A stretch of DNA of 64,000 bases from G963674685 sp964591275. Lineage in GTDB: Bacteria; Lernaellota; Lernaellaia; JACKCT01. The position numbers were made by a program, and so were the translations under genes. Position 1 is the stretch's first letter, and the number at the start of each line of letters is the position of its first letter. The stretch lies in NCBI GenBank assembly GCA_964591275.1, contig CAZQAE010000026.1, positions 1 to 64,000 on the forward strand, in the 5' to 3' direction. Below, in pieces: positions 56,761 to 64,000 of this stretch. A model generated the notes under the pieces. It did not search any database. It was not told the origin of the DNA and saw nothing but the letters and a program-made list of their open reading frames with translations.

Positions 56761-57813
56761 TCATCTAAGCGCCTCGTCGATCCAGCCGCCGCCAAGGACT
56801 TCGTCGCCTGCGTAGAATACCGCAGCCTGTCCCGGAGTCACGGCGCGGACGGGCTTCTCAAATCGGAATGTCACCACAGAGCCCTCAAAATGAGCCGTCG
56901 CTTTTTGCCCGGCGTGCTTGTAGCGGACGCGAAGGATTCCTTGATTTTCACCTTCCGGCGGATGCCCGGCGATCCAATGAAAACGATCACAGCGCAAACC
57001 CCCCGAAAAAAGATCGGCGTCGTCTCCCACAACCACGCGCGCCGTATCCGAATCAATGCTGACGATATAACGCGGTTTCGGCCCAAGGCTGCCAAAGCCC
57101 TTGCGCTGCCCGATAGTGAGCTTGTGGCAACCGGTGTGACGTCCAAGGACATTGCCCTGCGTGTCCACAATATCGCCTGGGCCGGGCGCCTTGCCCAACA
57201 GCACTTTTTCCACCAGCGATGAATACTGCCCTCCAGGTAAAAAGCAGATGTCCTGGCTGTCCGAGCTATTTGCGGGAGGCAGTTTTTTTTCGGCGGCGAT
57301 CTTTCGGATCTTGTCTTTTGTCATCAATCCGAGCGGAAAATGAATACGGCGCAATTGATCCTGGTTGAGCATGGCCAGAAAATAGCTTTGATCTTTCGCG
57401 GCGTCCAAACCCTTGAGCAGCCGCCGCTTTCCATCCTCCCCTTCGATTCGAGCGTAGTGGCCCGTGGCAAAAACCTGGCATCCAAATTCATCCATACGCC
57501 GCATGAAGGATCCGAACTTGATGCGCGGATTGCATACCACGCATGGATTCGGCGTGCGTCCCCTGGCGTATTCATCAGCGAAAGCCGCAATCACTTCCCT
57601 ATGAAATTCCTCCTGGAGGTCTATGACATGATGTGCAATGCCAAGAAACGACGCAGCCTGCCGCGCGGCTTCGATGGTTTGCGTCGCGGGCTCTGAGTCC
57701 ACGAGCCGCATGGTCGCGCCGACGACCGCGTAGCCCTCATCCAATAAAAGCGCCGCGGCTGTCGTGGAATCAACCCCACCGCTTAAGGCAACAAGAACTT
57801 TTGGCTTTGGCAT
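56761..57813 (-). CDS. mnmA: tRNA-specific 2-thiouridylase MnmA
   Basis: Thiolates the wobble uridine (U34) of tRNA-Lys, -Glu and -Gln in the cytosol using ATP and a persulfide. PP-loop SGGVDS at 11-16, catalytic Cys91 in TPNPCVVCNPRIKFG and the second active Cys190 in SDSQDICFLPGG. Length 350 is normal. The start is ATG at 57813, which begins about 100 bases below the stop of the membrane/propeller gene. No sulfur relay genes are adjacent. Confidence 0.95.
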   Translation of the reverse strand: MPKPKVLVALSGGVDSTTAAALLLDEGYAVVGATMRLVDSEPATQTIEAARQAASFLGIAHHVIDLQEEFHREVIAAFADEYARGRTPNPCVVCNPRIKFGSFMRRMDEFGCQVFATGHYARIEGEDGKRRLLKGLDAAKDQSYFLAMLNQDQLRRIHFPLGLMTKDKIRKIAAEKKLPPANSSDSQDICFLPGGQYSSLVEKVLLGKAPGPGDIVDTQGNVLGRHTGCHKLTIGQRKGFGSLGPKPRYIVSIDSDTARVVVGDDADLFSGGLRCDRFHWIAGHPPEGENQGILRVRYKHAGQKATAHFEGSVVTFRFEKPVRAVTPGQAAVFYAGDEVLGGGWIDEALR

Positions 57814-57912
57814 GGCGTTCGACCTCGAAAATGAACAAGCTCATATTGGTATGAAATGCTCGGAAAATGCAAAACATGCCGGAAATTCGGATTGATTTCA
57901 CTTCCAGGCTCG

Positions 57913-59589
57913 CTACGGCCCGATGATGATCGGTTTCGAGTAGAAAACGTTTTTTTTGGTGCCGCTTTGCATCTCAATGATGTGAAGGCGCAAAAGAAGG
58001 GAAGTGTTAAAGCGCTGTAGAAGGAAGAAGGGGTCGATTCGGTGGAGGAATGAGGAAAGTCCACCCTTGGAAAGACCGTGGAGGTCCATTTGCCACAAGG
58101 CATTCGAAGTGGTGATGAAGGCGTAAAATGGATCCTTCGTTGTTATGATGCCCCTTTGCCAGGCGGGCGCCCTCAGACGGTCCAGGAGGACTAGATCATC
58201 AGCGTTGTACACTTCCATGTATGGGGCGAAACCACCAAAAAACAGCAAGCGCCTTTCCTGATCCAAGTGCAGTGTTCGAACGCCGAAAAAGGTGTGAATG
58301 GCCTCCGTCATTCGAAAGCCATCCAGGTCCACGACGCGGACCAGGCTCTCCATGGGGAAGGACACGAAAAGTCGATCCCTAACGGGGTCCAGAACCAAGC
58401 GCTGAGCCCCTTCCGGCACGAGCAGGTAATGAAGGACCCGGAGCGTGTCAACATCCAGGGCGATGAGCATTCCGGGCATTTGAAAACTGAGGTAGGCAAT
58501 CCTCCTTTTCGGATCCAGGACCGCGAAGGATGTCATGCTCATGGGGTGGAAAACAGTCATCGCCTCCATGTCCGCGGAGAAGCGGACGATCCCTTCCTCG
58601 AAGGCCGCCAGGACGATCCCGCGCTCGTCATCAGTGAGCATAACAGACCCGCCGACGAAGTCAGACTTTATGGGCGCAAAGGAGCTCTCCTTTTCGACCT
58701 CCAAGGTTTTAGCATCTATTTTTGAGAGCAGATAACCCTTCGCGCCGAAGCTGGCGACTGTCAAGTGCTTGCCGTCGGATGAAAGAGCCAGAGCGTTGAC
58801 GCCATGCGATCGGAAAACGGGATCCCGTTTCGGCAGGCTTTCCTCGCCCGTAAGGGTGTTGATCTTCGACAGACTGTCGTATCGGGAGACCCACACAAAG
58901 CTTCCCTCATCGTGGGCAACCAAGTCATAGTAGTTTGGAAATTCCGAAATTAGACGGGTCTTGGCCGAAAAGAGCGGCGTGGAACTTATTGGGGGCGGCG
59001 ACATGAAGACGATAAGCGCCAGTGGCAAGCAGAAATAAGTCGCGGGAATTACGCGCCAGAGGGGATACAGGCGGGACCGACCCCAGCGATAGTTTAGCCA
59101 GACGAGAACCGGAACGAGCACATCGCTGACGATGAAACCATAGCTCACTGTCTTCCAAAAAGCGGACTTCTTTTTTTTCTGAACACCATTGAAAAAGACA
59201 AGCAGGGCGGCGTTCAGGCCCAACAAAAAGCAAAGGAAAAGAAAGCCGGCGGGGAGGATGTACTCCGGGCGCGCAGCTTTCAGGGCTAGGACCGGCGCCG
59301 ACCCTGTAAAACACCCGACCACAATGGTCGCGACAACACGCCATCGAAGCCGCAGGTTCTTGAAAGCGCCCACGGGAAGGAACATGATAATCGCCGCGCC
59401 CGGAATGAGCGCGTAAAAGAGGGCGTGGTACAGGTCCATGGCGGCGAGGTGGTCAATGGTTTCGTAAACTTCCAGGGTTCTGTGCCCCGCCAAGTGAGCG
59501 TGCAGGCGCAGATAATAAATCCGCAGAATAAAATAGACAATCGGCAGGGTTCTTAGGGGGTAGAAGGCCGAGCGCAGTGATGAAAACAC
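57913..59589 (-). CDS. Polytopic membrane protein with beta-propeller-like domain
   Basis: The first 220 residues hold about six membrane helices; from about 235 the sequence runs in short strand repeats (GVNALALSSDGKHLTVASFG, LVLDPVRDRLFVSF, TLHLDQERRLLFFGGF) like YVTN/WD-type propeller blades. No catalytic motif is visible. The start is GTG at 59589, with AAGGAG and 5 bases spacing; no ATG fits as well. I do not recognise a named family. The periplasmic propeller on a membrane base could sense or bind a ligand, which is inference. Confidence 0.75.
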   Translation of the reverse strand: MFSSLRSAFYPLRTLPIVYFILRIYYLRLHAHLAGHRTLEVYETIDHLAAMDLYHALFYALIPGAAIIMFLPVGAFKNLRLRWRVVATIVVGCFTGSAPVLALKAARPEYILPAGFLFLCFLLGLNAALLVFFNGVQKKKKSAFWKTVSYGFIVSDVLVPVLVWLNYRWGRSRLYPLWRVIPATYFCLPLALIVFMSPPPISSTPLFSAKTRLISEFPNYYDLVAHDEGSFVWVSRYDSLSKINTLTGEESLPKRDPVFRSHGVNALALSSDGKHLTVASFGAKGYLLSKIDAKTLEVEKESSFAPIKSDFVGGSVMLTDDERGIVLAAFEEGIVRFSADMEAMTVFHPMSMTSFAVLDPKRRIAYLSFQMPGMLIALDVDTLRVLHYLLVPEGAQRLVLDPVRDRLFVSFPMESLVRVVDLDGFRMTEAIHTFFGVRTLHLDQERRLLFFGGFAPYMEVYNADDLVLLDRLRAPAWQRGIITTKDPFYAFITTSNALWQMDLHGLSKGGLSSFLHRIDPFFLLQRFNTSLLLRLHIIEMQSGTKKNVFYSKPIIIGP

Positions 59590-59625
59590 CTTAGCTCCTT
59601 TCCGCGCCTCACGGGTGATGGAAAG

Positions 59626-59766
59626 TCAAGCCTGCGTTTCATACGGTATTCCCCGTTTCAAATGATAAATCCGCCCCTTGGGATTATCACTTTCGATAAG
59701 CCAAACTGTTTGTCGGATTTCACAAAAATCCTCATTGCGGCGAGTGATTTTACTCACGTGGCTCAT
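59626..59766 (-). CDS. Possible small protein, 46 residues
   Basis: A short frame reading MSHVSKITRRNEDFCEIRQT and ending GRIYHLKRGIPYETQA looks more protein-like than random, but no Shine-Dalgarno motif is near the ATG and the frame is open further upstream to 59841. It may be a remnant of a longer gene. The rest of 59590-59940 shows nothing else. Confidence 0.25.
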   Translation of the reverse strand: MSHVSKITRRNEDFCEIRQTVWLIESDNPKGRIYHLKRGIPYETQA

Positions 59767-59940
59767 TGAAATCAATGATCCCCAACACCAATAAACGCAT
59801 TTGGACAGATTTCTCCTCCGGTTGAAAAGTCCAGGGAACAATCACGCCGCACTACTCAAAAAGAAAACGGCTTGGATCAACGTTTCCCTTCGCAAAGCGA
59901 ACTTGATATAATGTCGACGATTAAATGATGGGAGGAACCA

Positions 59941-61050
59941 ATGAGAACCATGAAAACCACGTTGCTGGTTGCCCTGATTCCAGGCTTGGCCTTGTGCTTT
60001 GCCTTGGCGATAGCGTGCGGAGATGACGATGATGCTGCCGATGACGACGCGGATGATGATCTGGACGATGATATCGACGACGACACGGATGATGACACGG
60101 ACGATGACACGGACGATGACACGGACGATGACACGGATGATGACACGGATGATGACACGGATGACGACGCGGATGATGATCTGGACGATGATACCGATGA
60201 CGACACGGACGATGATACCGATGACGATATCGACGATGATGTGGATGACGACACAGACGATGATGCCGATGAGGATGTTATTGTTCCCGAAGGCAATTTC
60301 CAGATGGGCTGCGAGCCGGAGGACAACGATTGCGGGACTAATGAATCACCACGCCACGAGGTCTGGTTGTCCGCGTATTATATCGACACCTACGAAGTGA
60401 CCAACGCGAGTTACGCGGAATTCCTGAACTGGCATGGCAACGAGTGCGGCGGAAACGCATGCGTTCGATCGGATACTTTGCAACAACGCCTCAACGAATC
60501 CGGCGGCCTTTGGTCCGTCGATCCGGGCTATGAGTTGCACCCTGTTTTGGAGGTGACCTGGTACGGAGCCACGGGCTACTGCGAGGCGCAGGGTAAGCGT
60601 TTGCCCACGGAAGCCGAGTGGGAAAAGGCGGCCAAGGGCGCTGCAGAACACTACATCTTTCCTTGGGGCGAAACCTTGATCGACAATGCCGCAAATAAGT
60701 GGAACTCAGGCGACCCATTTGACGATGGCACGACGCCTGTGGGGTACTACGATGGGAGCAACCACGGCGGTGCATATCAGACAACGGACGGGCGCAGTCC
60801 TTATGGCGCGCATGACATGGCGGGCAACCTTTGGGAATGGGTTAACGACCATTACGATGAGAATTATTACGACGAGTATTCGCCGGACGCCTGGCCGGCC
60901 GACCCGCAGGGCCCGGCTTCCAGTGTGTACCGTGTTTTGCGCGGCGGCGGTTGGGACAACCACTCCGGAAATCTGCGCACGTCAATCCGGAGCTGGGACT
61001 ACCCCGCCTACACGGGCTTCATGGTGGGTTTTCGTTGCGCTCGGGACTAA
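59941..61050 (+). CDS. SUMF1-like lipoprotein with 12-base Asp repeats
   Basis: Lipobox AIAC, then about 85 residues of (DDDT)n-type Asp spacer, the longest in the window, then an FGE-sulfatase-type domain: GNFQMGC, PTEAEWEKAAKGAAEHY, HDMAGNLWEWVNDHY, RVLRGGGWDNHSGNLRTS and GFRCARD. The catalytic Cys positions after GG(S/G)W are again absent. The spacer DNA has a 12-base unit (GATGACACGGAC and variants) repeated in tandem, which could change copy number. GGAGG 5 bases before the ATG supports the start. Confidence 0.88.
   Translation: MRTMKTTLLVALIPGLALCFALAIACGDDDDAADDDADDDLDDDIDDDTDDDTDDDTDDDTDDDTDDDTDDDTDDDADDDLDDDTDDDTDDDTDDDIDDDVDDDTDDDADEDVIVPEGNFQMGCEPEDNDCGTNESPRHEVWLSAYYIDTYEVTNASYAEFLNWHGNECGGNACVRSDTLQQRLNESGGLWSVDPGYELHPVLEVTWYGATGYCEAQGKRLPTEAEWEKAAKGAAEHYIFPWGETLIDNAANKWNSGDPFDDGTTPVGYYDGSNHGGAYQTTDGRSPYGAHDMAGNLWEWVNDHYDENYYDEYSPDAWPADPQGPASSVYRVLRGGGWDNHSGNLRTSIRSWDYPAYTGFMVGFRCARD
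60078..60170 (+). repeat. 12-base tandem repeat coding DDDT
   Basis: About seven successive 12-base units coding Asp-Asp-Asp-Thr, differing mostly at third positions (GAT/GAC). It extends as less perfect units to about 60270. Located in the spacer of the lipoprotein gene and always in frame, so length changes would not break the gene. Confidence 0.75.
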
Positions 61051-61185
61051 ATATTAGGGGATAGTGGCATTTTGATTAACAAGTAAATCTACACTTCAAT
61101 TTTGACAACAAATTTGACAGCAACCCAGGCGAACATGCGTGCGTAATCGATTTGGGGCGTTTCACTCCCCTCGTTTTTCCACCTT

Positions 61186-61207
61186 TTGCGGACTCATTGC
61201 GGACTCA
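61186..61207. repeat. Two tandem 11-base direct repeats
   Basis: TTGCGGACTCA occurs twice with no gap. Such short paired repeats are common as arm-type binding sites beside tyrosine-integrase attachment sites. It lies about 50 bases from the tRNA 3' remnant at 61256. Confidence 0.55.
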
Positions 61208-61209
61208 AA

Positions 61210-61237
61210 GAAAAAGGGCTTTGACCAAAAACGCCCT
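61210..61237 (-). terminator. Minus-strand terminator below tRNA remnant
   Basis: On the minus strand AGGGC (61237-61233), a 13-base loop, GCCCT (61219-61215) and a TTTTTC tail. The stem is only 5 bp but the T run is good. The arrangement tRNA 3' end then terminator repeats at 63500-63605. Confidence 0.45.
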
Positions 61238-61255
61238 AAACCCTTGAAAACATTG

Positions 61256-61305
61256 ACTCCTGAGGAGGGATTCGAACCCCCGACCGAGTGGTTTCAACCA
61301 CTTGG
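61256..61305 (-). pseudogene. tRNA 3'-end remnant (attachment-site scar)
   Basis: The minus strand reads an anticodon-arm-like stem (AGTGG...CCACT), a variable region and a T arm GGGGGTTCGAATCCCTC with acceptor-like CTCAGGA. The 5' half (acceptor and D arm) is missing and the anticodon loop has only 6 bases, so it is not a working tRNA. It shares AACCACT-GGTCGGGGGTTCGA with the remnant at 63555. Confidence 0.6.
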
Positions 61306-61375
61306 TTTCATCTCGCCGAGCGAAGTTAGCGTCTAATGTACCTAAAACGGGGTGCGGTACATGCGTCAGATGGAC

Positions 61376-63367
61376 TCAGCGCCCCTCACTCTCCATGATC
61401 ATTCCCGCGACCATAGCTCCAGACATGATGACCGCCGACTGTCCCGCTCCGGGGAAGGCCCAGGCCCCGGCGAGATATAGATTTTCAATAGGCGTCTGGT
61501 TTTCAAGCCTTTTCTCCAACGATTGATCAATAGTGTGGTCCCATCCAAAAATCGTTCCCAAGGGATTGAGCGTATAACCTTCCACCGTCCGGGGCGTGCC
61601 GACATCCATGACTTCAATGTGCTCCGTCAGGCCGGGGAGGAATTCTTCCACACGAGCAATGAGACGCCACGCGGCTTCGGTCTTGATATCCACGTAGTCC
61701 TGGTAGCTTTCATTGATGCCCCAGTCGTTTTTCCAATCGTATGGGAGTTGGGAAATCACTTGGATCGAATTTTTGCCTGTGGGAGCTGCCAGTGGGTCCA
61801 CAACCGAGTAGTTGCCCACCGCGCCGGGAGCGCGATCTATATCGCCTTCCCAGATGTACCCCATGTTCTCGTCGGTGTCGTAGGTGGTCGAGAACATGAT
61901 CTCGTGGCTGCCTTTGAAAATCTCGCCGTAGTCGTGATCGACTCCCAGATACACAACAAAGATCGACAGACCGACCGTCATATTGTCAAGAGCGCTCAAA
62001 TAATCGGCGGGGAAATATTCCGTGCCGACCATGTTGTTCAATGTCTCGGAAGCGGGTGCATTGGAAACGACGTAGCGCGCCGCATAGCAGCCGTCATCCT
62101 GCGTGCGAACCAGCGTCGCCATGCCATCCTCAATGTCGATTTTCACTGCGCGCGCTCCCAGGCGAATTGTGCCGCCGTTTTCCTCGATGACTTCACCCAT
62201 CGCATCGGCGACAGCCCCCGAACCGCCCTCGAAATAGTAGTAACCGTGCCGGTGATAGTTGTTCCACATCACGGTGAACATGAGAGCGGAGAGACGGCTG
62301 GGTTCGACGCCCAGAAACAGCGCAAGCTGCGTCCATACAGCCACCAGTTGTTGGCTCGACGTATAGTCGGCAAGCATATCGGCAAGGGTACGGTCTTTGA
62401 GTTCAAGAAGGCGCAGGGTGACCCCAGCGTGGCTGATGATTGTCATTAAATCGTTAAATGAAAACGATGAACTCAGGTTATTGATCGCGTTGAAAACGAG
62501 GTCATAGTCGGCCAGATCGTTCCAGAGCCGGTCGATGTTGGACGCTTCATTTGGGAATGCATCCTTAAGAACCTGCCGGTATGCTTCGACATCGGCCGGA
62601 ACGACGATTTGATGTTCAGGAAAGGACGACACGTACATGGGATCGAGTTTCACGGGTGTGACTTTATCCAGAATCCCCAATTCTTCGAAGGTCTTTCGAT
62701 TCATGCCATCAGGCGGGTCGAGGGCGTCCAAGGCGTGAAGTCCGATTTCCATGCTGTAATCGCCTCGGCGAATCATCCCCATGCAGCCGCCAACGCGATA
62801 ACTCTGTTCGAGAACGGCGACAGAAAAGCCGTTTCGCGCAAGTTTCGCCGCTGTTGCCAGCCCGCCCCCTCCTGCGCCAATGACAACCACGTCGAAGGAC
62901 TCGGTCGAGGCGCACGCTGGAGTCGAAACGCTCTGGTATCCGTGGCACATTCGGCAATCAGAGGGAGAACTAAAGCCAACGTCTGCATGAGCTTGAGCGT
63001 GACAACCAGCGCAGGAATCGTTTGCGTGACCCGATTCCCGCGTCGGCGCGCCGTTTGAGCCGTGGCATGTCGAGCACGCGCCCCTCTTGTAGCCTTGGTT
63101 ATGGGCATCAGCATGACACGAAGCGCAGTCAGCCTTTTTCCATCCAGCGTGGACTTCAGTCAGAATCCCGGAAGCAATCCCTGGGGTTGCGGAACTGATG
63201 GCGTCCGGCTCGTTGTCGTCATCATCATCGCCACCGGTATCGTCGTCATCGTCATTTTGTGTTCCGCTATCGCTTGCATCGTCGTCATCATCGCCACAAG
63301 AGGCGATCATGGAGATGGAAAACATTAGGATGAGCAAGAACATAAAAACAGCACCAGGATTTCTCAT
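61376..63367 (-). CDS. Lipoprotein tetraheme / CrtI-like flavoprotein fusion
   Basis: Lipobox IASC (Cys24), Asp-rich spacer (25-55), four heme-binding CxxCH motifs (CASCH 81, CSTCH 98, CAGCH 119, CRMCH 138), then a FAD-dependent oxidoreductase from about 157: the dinucleotide site VVVIGAGGGGLATAAKL, GGCMGMIRRGDYSMEIGLHAL, and the C-terminal YLAGAWAFPGAGQSAVIMSG. The flavin domain is of the phytoene desaturase/carotenoid isomerase/retinol saturase group. The lipobox and hemes place it outside the cytoplasm. The layout echoes flavocytochrome c fumarate reductase but with a different flavin family. Substrate is unknown; a hydrophobic polyene or prenyl compound would fit the family. GAGGGAG precedes the ATG. 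It lies between two tRNA 3' remnants. Confidence 0.88.
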   Translation of the reverse strand: MRNPGAVFMFLLILMFSISMIASCGDDDDDASDSGTQNDDDDDTGGDDDDDNEPDAISSATPGIASGILTEVHAGWKKADCASCHADAHNQGYKRGACSTCHGSNGAPTRESGHANDSCAGCHAQAHADVGFSSPSDCRMCHGYQSVSTPACASTESFDVVVIGAGGGGLATAAKLARNGFSVAVLEQSYRVGGCMGMIRRGDYSMEIGLHALDALDPPDGMNRKTFEELGILDKVTPVKLDPMYVSSFPEHQIVVPADVEAYRQVLKDAFPNEASNIDRLWNDLADYDLVFNAINNLSSSFSFNDLMTIISHAGVTLRLLELKDRTLADMLADYTSSQQLVAVWTQLALFLGVEPSRLSALMFTVMWNNYHRHGYYYFEGGSGAVADAMGEVIEENGGTIRLGARAVKIDIEDGMATLVRTQDDGCYAARYVVSNAPASETLNNMVGTEYFPADYLSALDNMTVGLSIFVVYLGVDHDYGEIFKGSHEIMFSTTYDTDENMGYIWEGDIDRAPGAVGNYSVVDPLAAPTGKNSIQVISQLPYDWKNDWGINESYQDYVDIKTEAAWRLIARVEEFLPGLTEHIEVMDVGTPRTVEGYTLNPLGTIFGWDHTIDQSLEKRLENQTPIENLYLAGAWAFPGAGQSAVIMSGAMVAGMIMESEGR

Positions 63368-63499
63368 CGACTAACTCCCTCTAGATCAAAATCAACCGGA
63401 TTTCAGCGTACCACATGGCGTATCTCGATCAAAGGAAAACACATCGAGTAAAAGGTGACTGCGTGACGACAGAAGCAGAGCAATGGAGAAAAACCTGCG
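63368..63499. other. Promoter-side gap of the flavocytochrome gene
   Basis: No gene. The promoter for the minus-strand gene at 61376-63367 should be here. The stretch continues to the terminator and tRNA remnant listed next. Confidence 0.35.
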
Positions 63500-63548
63500 G
63501 AAAAAGAGAAACACCCAACGTCCCCGTTATTATGGGTTTGTTGGGTGT
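63500..63548 (-). terminator. Rho-independent terminator below tRNA-Asn remnant
   Basis: On the minus strand a 9-bp perfect stem (ACACCCAAC/GTTGGGTGT) with a 20-base loop that has further CCC/GGG pairing, followed by TTCTCTTTTT. It immediately follows the 3' end of the tRNA-like sequence and is probably the original terminator of that tRNA gene. Confidence 0.7.
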
Positions 63549-63554
63549 CCGTCT

Positions 63555-63603
63555 TGGCTCTGATAAGGAACTCGAACCCCCGACCTAGTGGTTAACAGCC
63601 ACA
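63555..63603 (-). pseudogene. tRNA-Asn 3'-end remnant (probable att core)
   Basis: The minus strand reads GTGGCTGTTAACCAC, with a GTT anticodon in a proper 7-base loop, then AGGTC, a T arm GGGGGTTCGAGTTCCTT and an end in CCA. The D arm and 5' acceptor strand are missing; the sequence beyond is unrelated. The integrase gene begins 175 bases further on. This is the usual layout for an attachment core left by an element that uses a tRNA 3' end. Confidence 0.65.
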
Positions 63604-63729
63604 TGAAATCGTCTGAAAAGCTCTTGACAAACTTAGGAAAAGTGACCATAAGCGCTTGACAAACCTCGTGTTTATTGGGTTATTTCTGTTCATGCATATG
63701 CTGTTTACTATTGCGTAGATTTATTTCAA

Positions 63730-63752
63730 ATGGTAGCCTGTATGGTAGCCTG
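63730..63752. repeat. Two 11-base direct repeats near integrase
   Basis: ATGGTAGCCTG occurs twice, one base apart, 27 bases before the integrase start. Likely arm-type integrase sites or an operator for its promoter. Another loosely repeated motif, GCKCTTGACAAAC, occurs at about 63620 and 63652. Confidence 0.55.
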
Positions 63753-63778
63753 ATAAAGCAGGTGTTAAGGGAGAGCCG

Positions 63779-64000
63779 ATGAAAAAGAAGTTGACGAAGA
63801 CCGTAGTGATGGCGGCGGATTACACCGGCCACAACGATAGCCTTTGCGTTGTTTGGGATACTGAAGTGCGAGGCTTCGGCCTGAGGATACGGCCAAGCGG
63901 TCACAAATCGTTTTTACTTTCCTATCGCACGACGGAAGGGCAGAAGAAGTTCTACAGCCTTGGCAACGCTGCTACCCTGACGCCGATGGAGGCGAGAGAC
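63779..64000 (+). CDS. Tyrosine integrase, N-terminal part (cut by window end)
   Basis: The first 74 codons encode VVWDTEVRGFGLRIRPSGHK and SFLLSYRTTEGQKKFYSLG, the arm-DNA-binding (DUF4102-type) domain that opens many phage and island integrases; the catalytic R-H-R-Y domain would follow outside the window. AAGGGAG stands 6 bases before the ATG at 63779. Its direction, away from the tRNA-Asn remnant, and the paired direct repeats indicate an integrated element extending to the right. Confidence 0.88.
   Translation, partial: MKKKLTKTVVMAADYTGHNDSLCVVWDTEVRGFGLRIRPSGHKSFLLSYRTTEGQKKFYSLGNAATLTPMEARD

Noticed and set aside
60022..60275. CRISPR array
   Set aside because: The 12-base units have no spacers and lie in frame inside a lipoprotein gene; they code for DDDT.
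61256..61305. A functional tRNA gene
   Set aside because: The 5' acceptor strand and D arm are missing and the anticodon loop is one base short, so it is listed as a remnant.

Overview
The window is chromosomal DNA from an uncultured-type Gram-negative bacterium. PlsB, many lipobox proteins with long Asp-rich spacers, a periplasmic tricorn-like protease and secreted hydrolases point to a double-membrane organism with a busy cell surface. The 'lipid-Cys then poly-Asp' habit recalls metagenomic deltaproteobacterial, Myxococcota-like and Lernaellota-like genomes, but no rRNA or complete tRNA is present, so the phylum is only a guess. Core genes are ordinary and intact: plsB, proB-proA, gpmI, leuS, mnmA, hemW, thpR and two AMP-forming acyl-CoA ligases.

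Layout. 0-10 kb: a pentapeptide-repeat/TM/TPR protein convergent with plsB, then two adjoining lipoprotein genes (unknown; GH31 glycosidase). 10-15 kb: an IS3 transposase remnant, a formate/nitrite channel, a papain-like protease with an Asp-rich C-terminal tail, and an MFS exporter. 15-19.5 kb: a phytol-kinase-like/DUF92 pair, a decayed lipoprotein and proB-proA. 19.5-22 kb: a small island between two copies of the proA 3' end, holding one gene with a PD-(D/E)XK-like motif. 22-31 kb: an SGNH hydrolase with an Asp-rich C-terminal tail, an alpha/beta hydrolase, gpmI, a second SGNH protein (frameshifted), a tricorn homologue and an IS110 remnant. 31-37 kb: ligase, thpR, ligase, hemW. 37-46 kb: two tandem pairs of paralogous lipoproteins (PAF-acetylhydrolase-like; possible BPI/TULIP-like) with an internally deleted ligase between them. 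46-59 kb: a palindrome-rich repeat cluster, leuS, an aminotransferase, a frameshifted membrane glycosyltransferase-like gene, a B12-type radical SAM protein, mnmA and a membrane/propeller protein. 59-64 kb: two SUMF1-like lipoproteins (one at 55.7 kb), an unusual tetraheme/CrtI-like flavoprotein between two tRNA 3'-end remnants, and the start of a tyrosine integrase that runs off the window.

Themes. (1) About ten lipoproteins carry Asp-rich spacers directly after the lipidated Cys. Two proteins with ordinary signal peptides carry the same tract at the C-terminus instead, ending in NCG or CCG. This mirror arrangement is the best candidate for an undescribed surface-anchoring or sorting system. 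(2) Two places look like integration scars: the duplicated proA end and the paired tRNA 3' remnants near the integrase. (3) Three reading frames break by one base at or near runs of 5-6 A or T, which may be assembly error or slippage.
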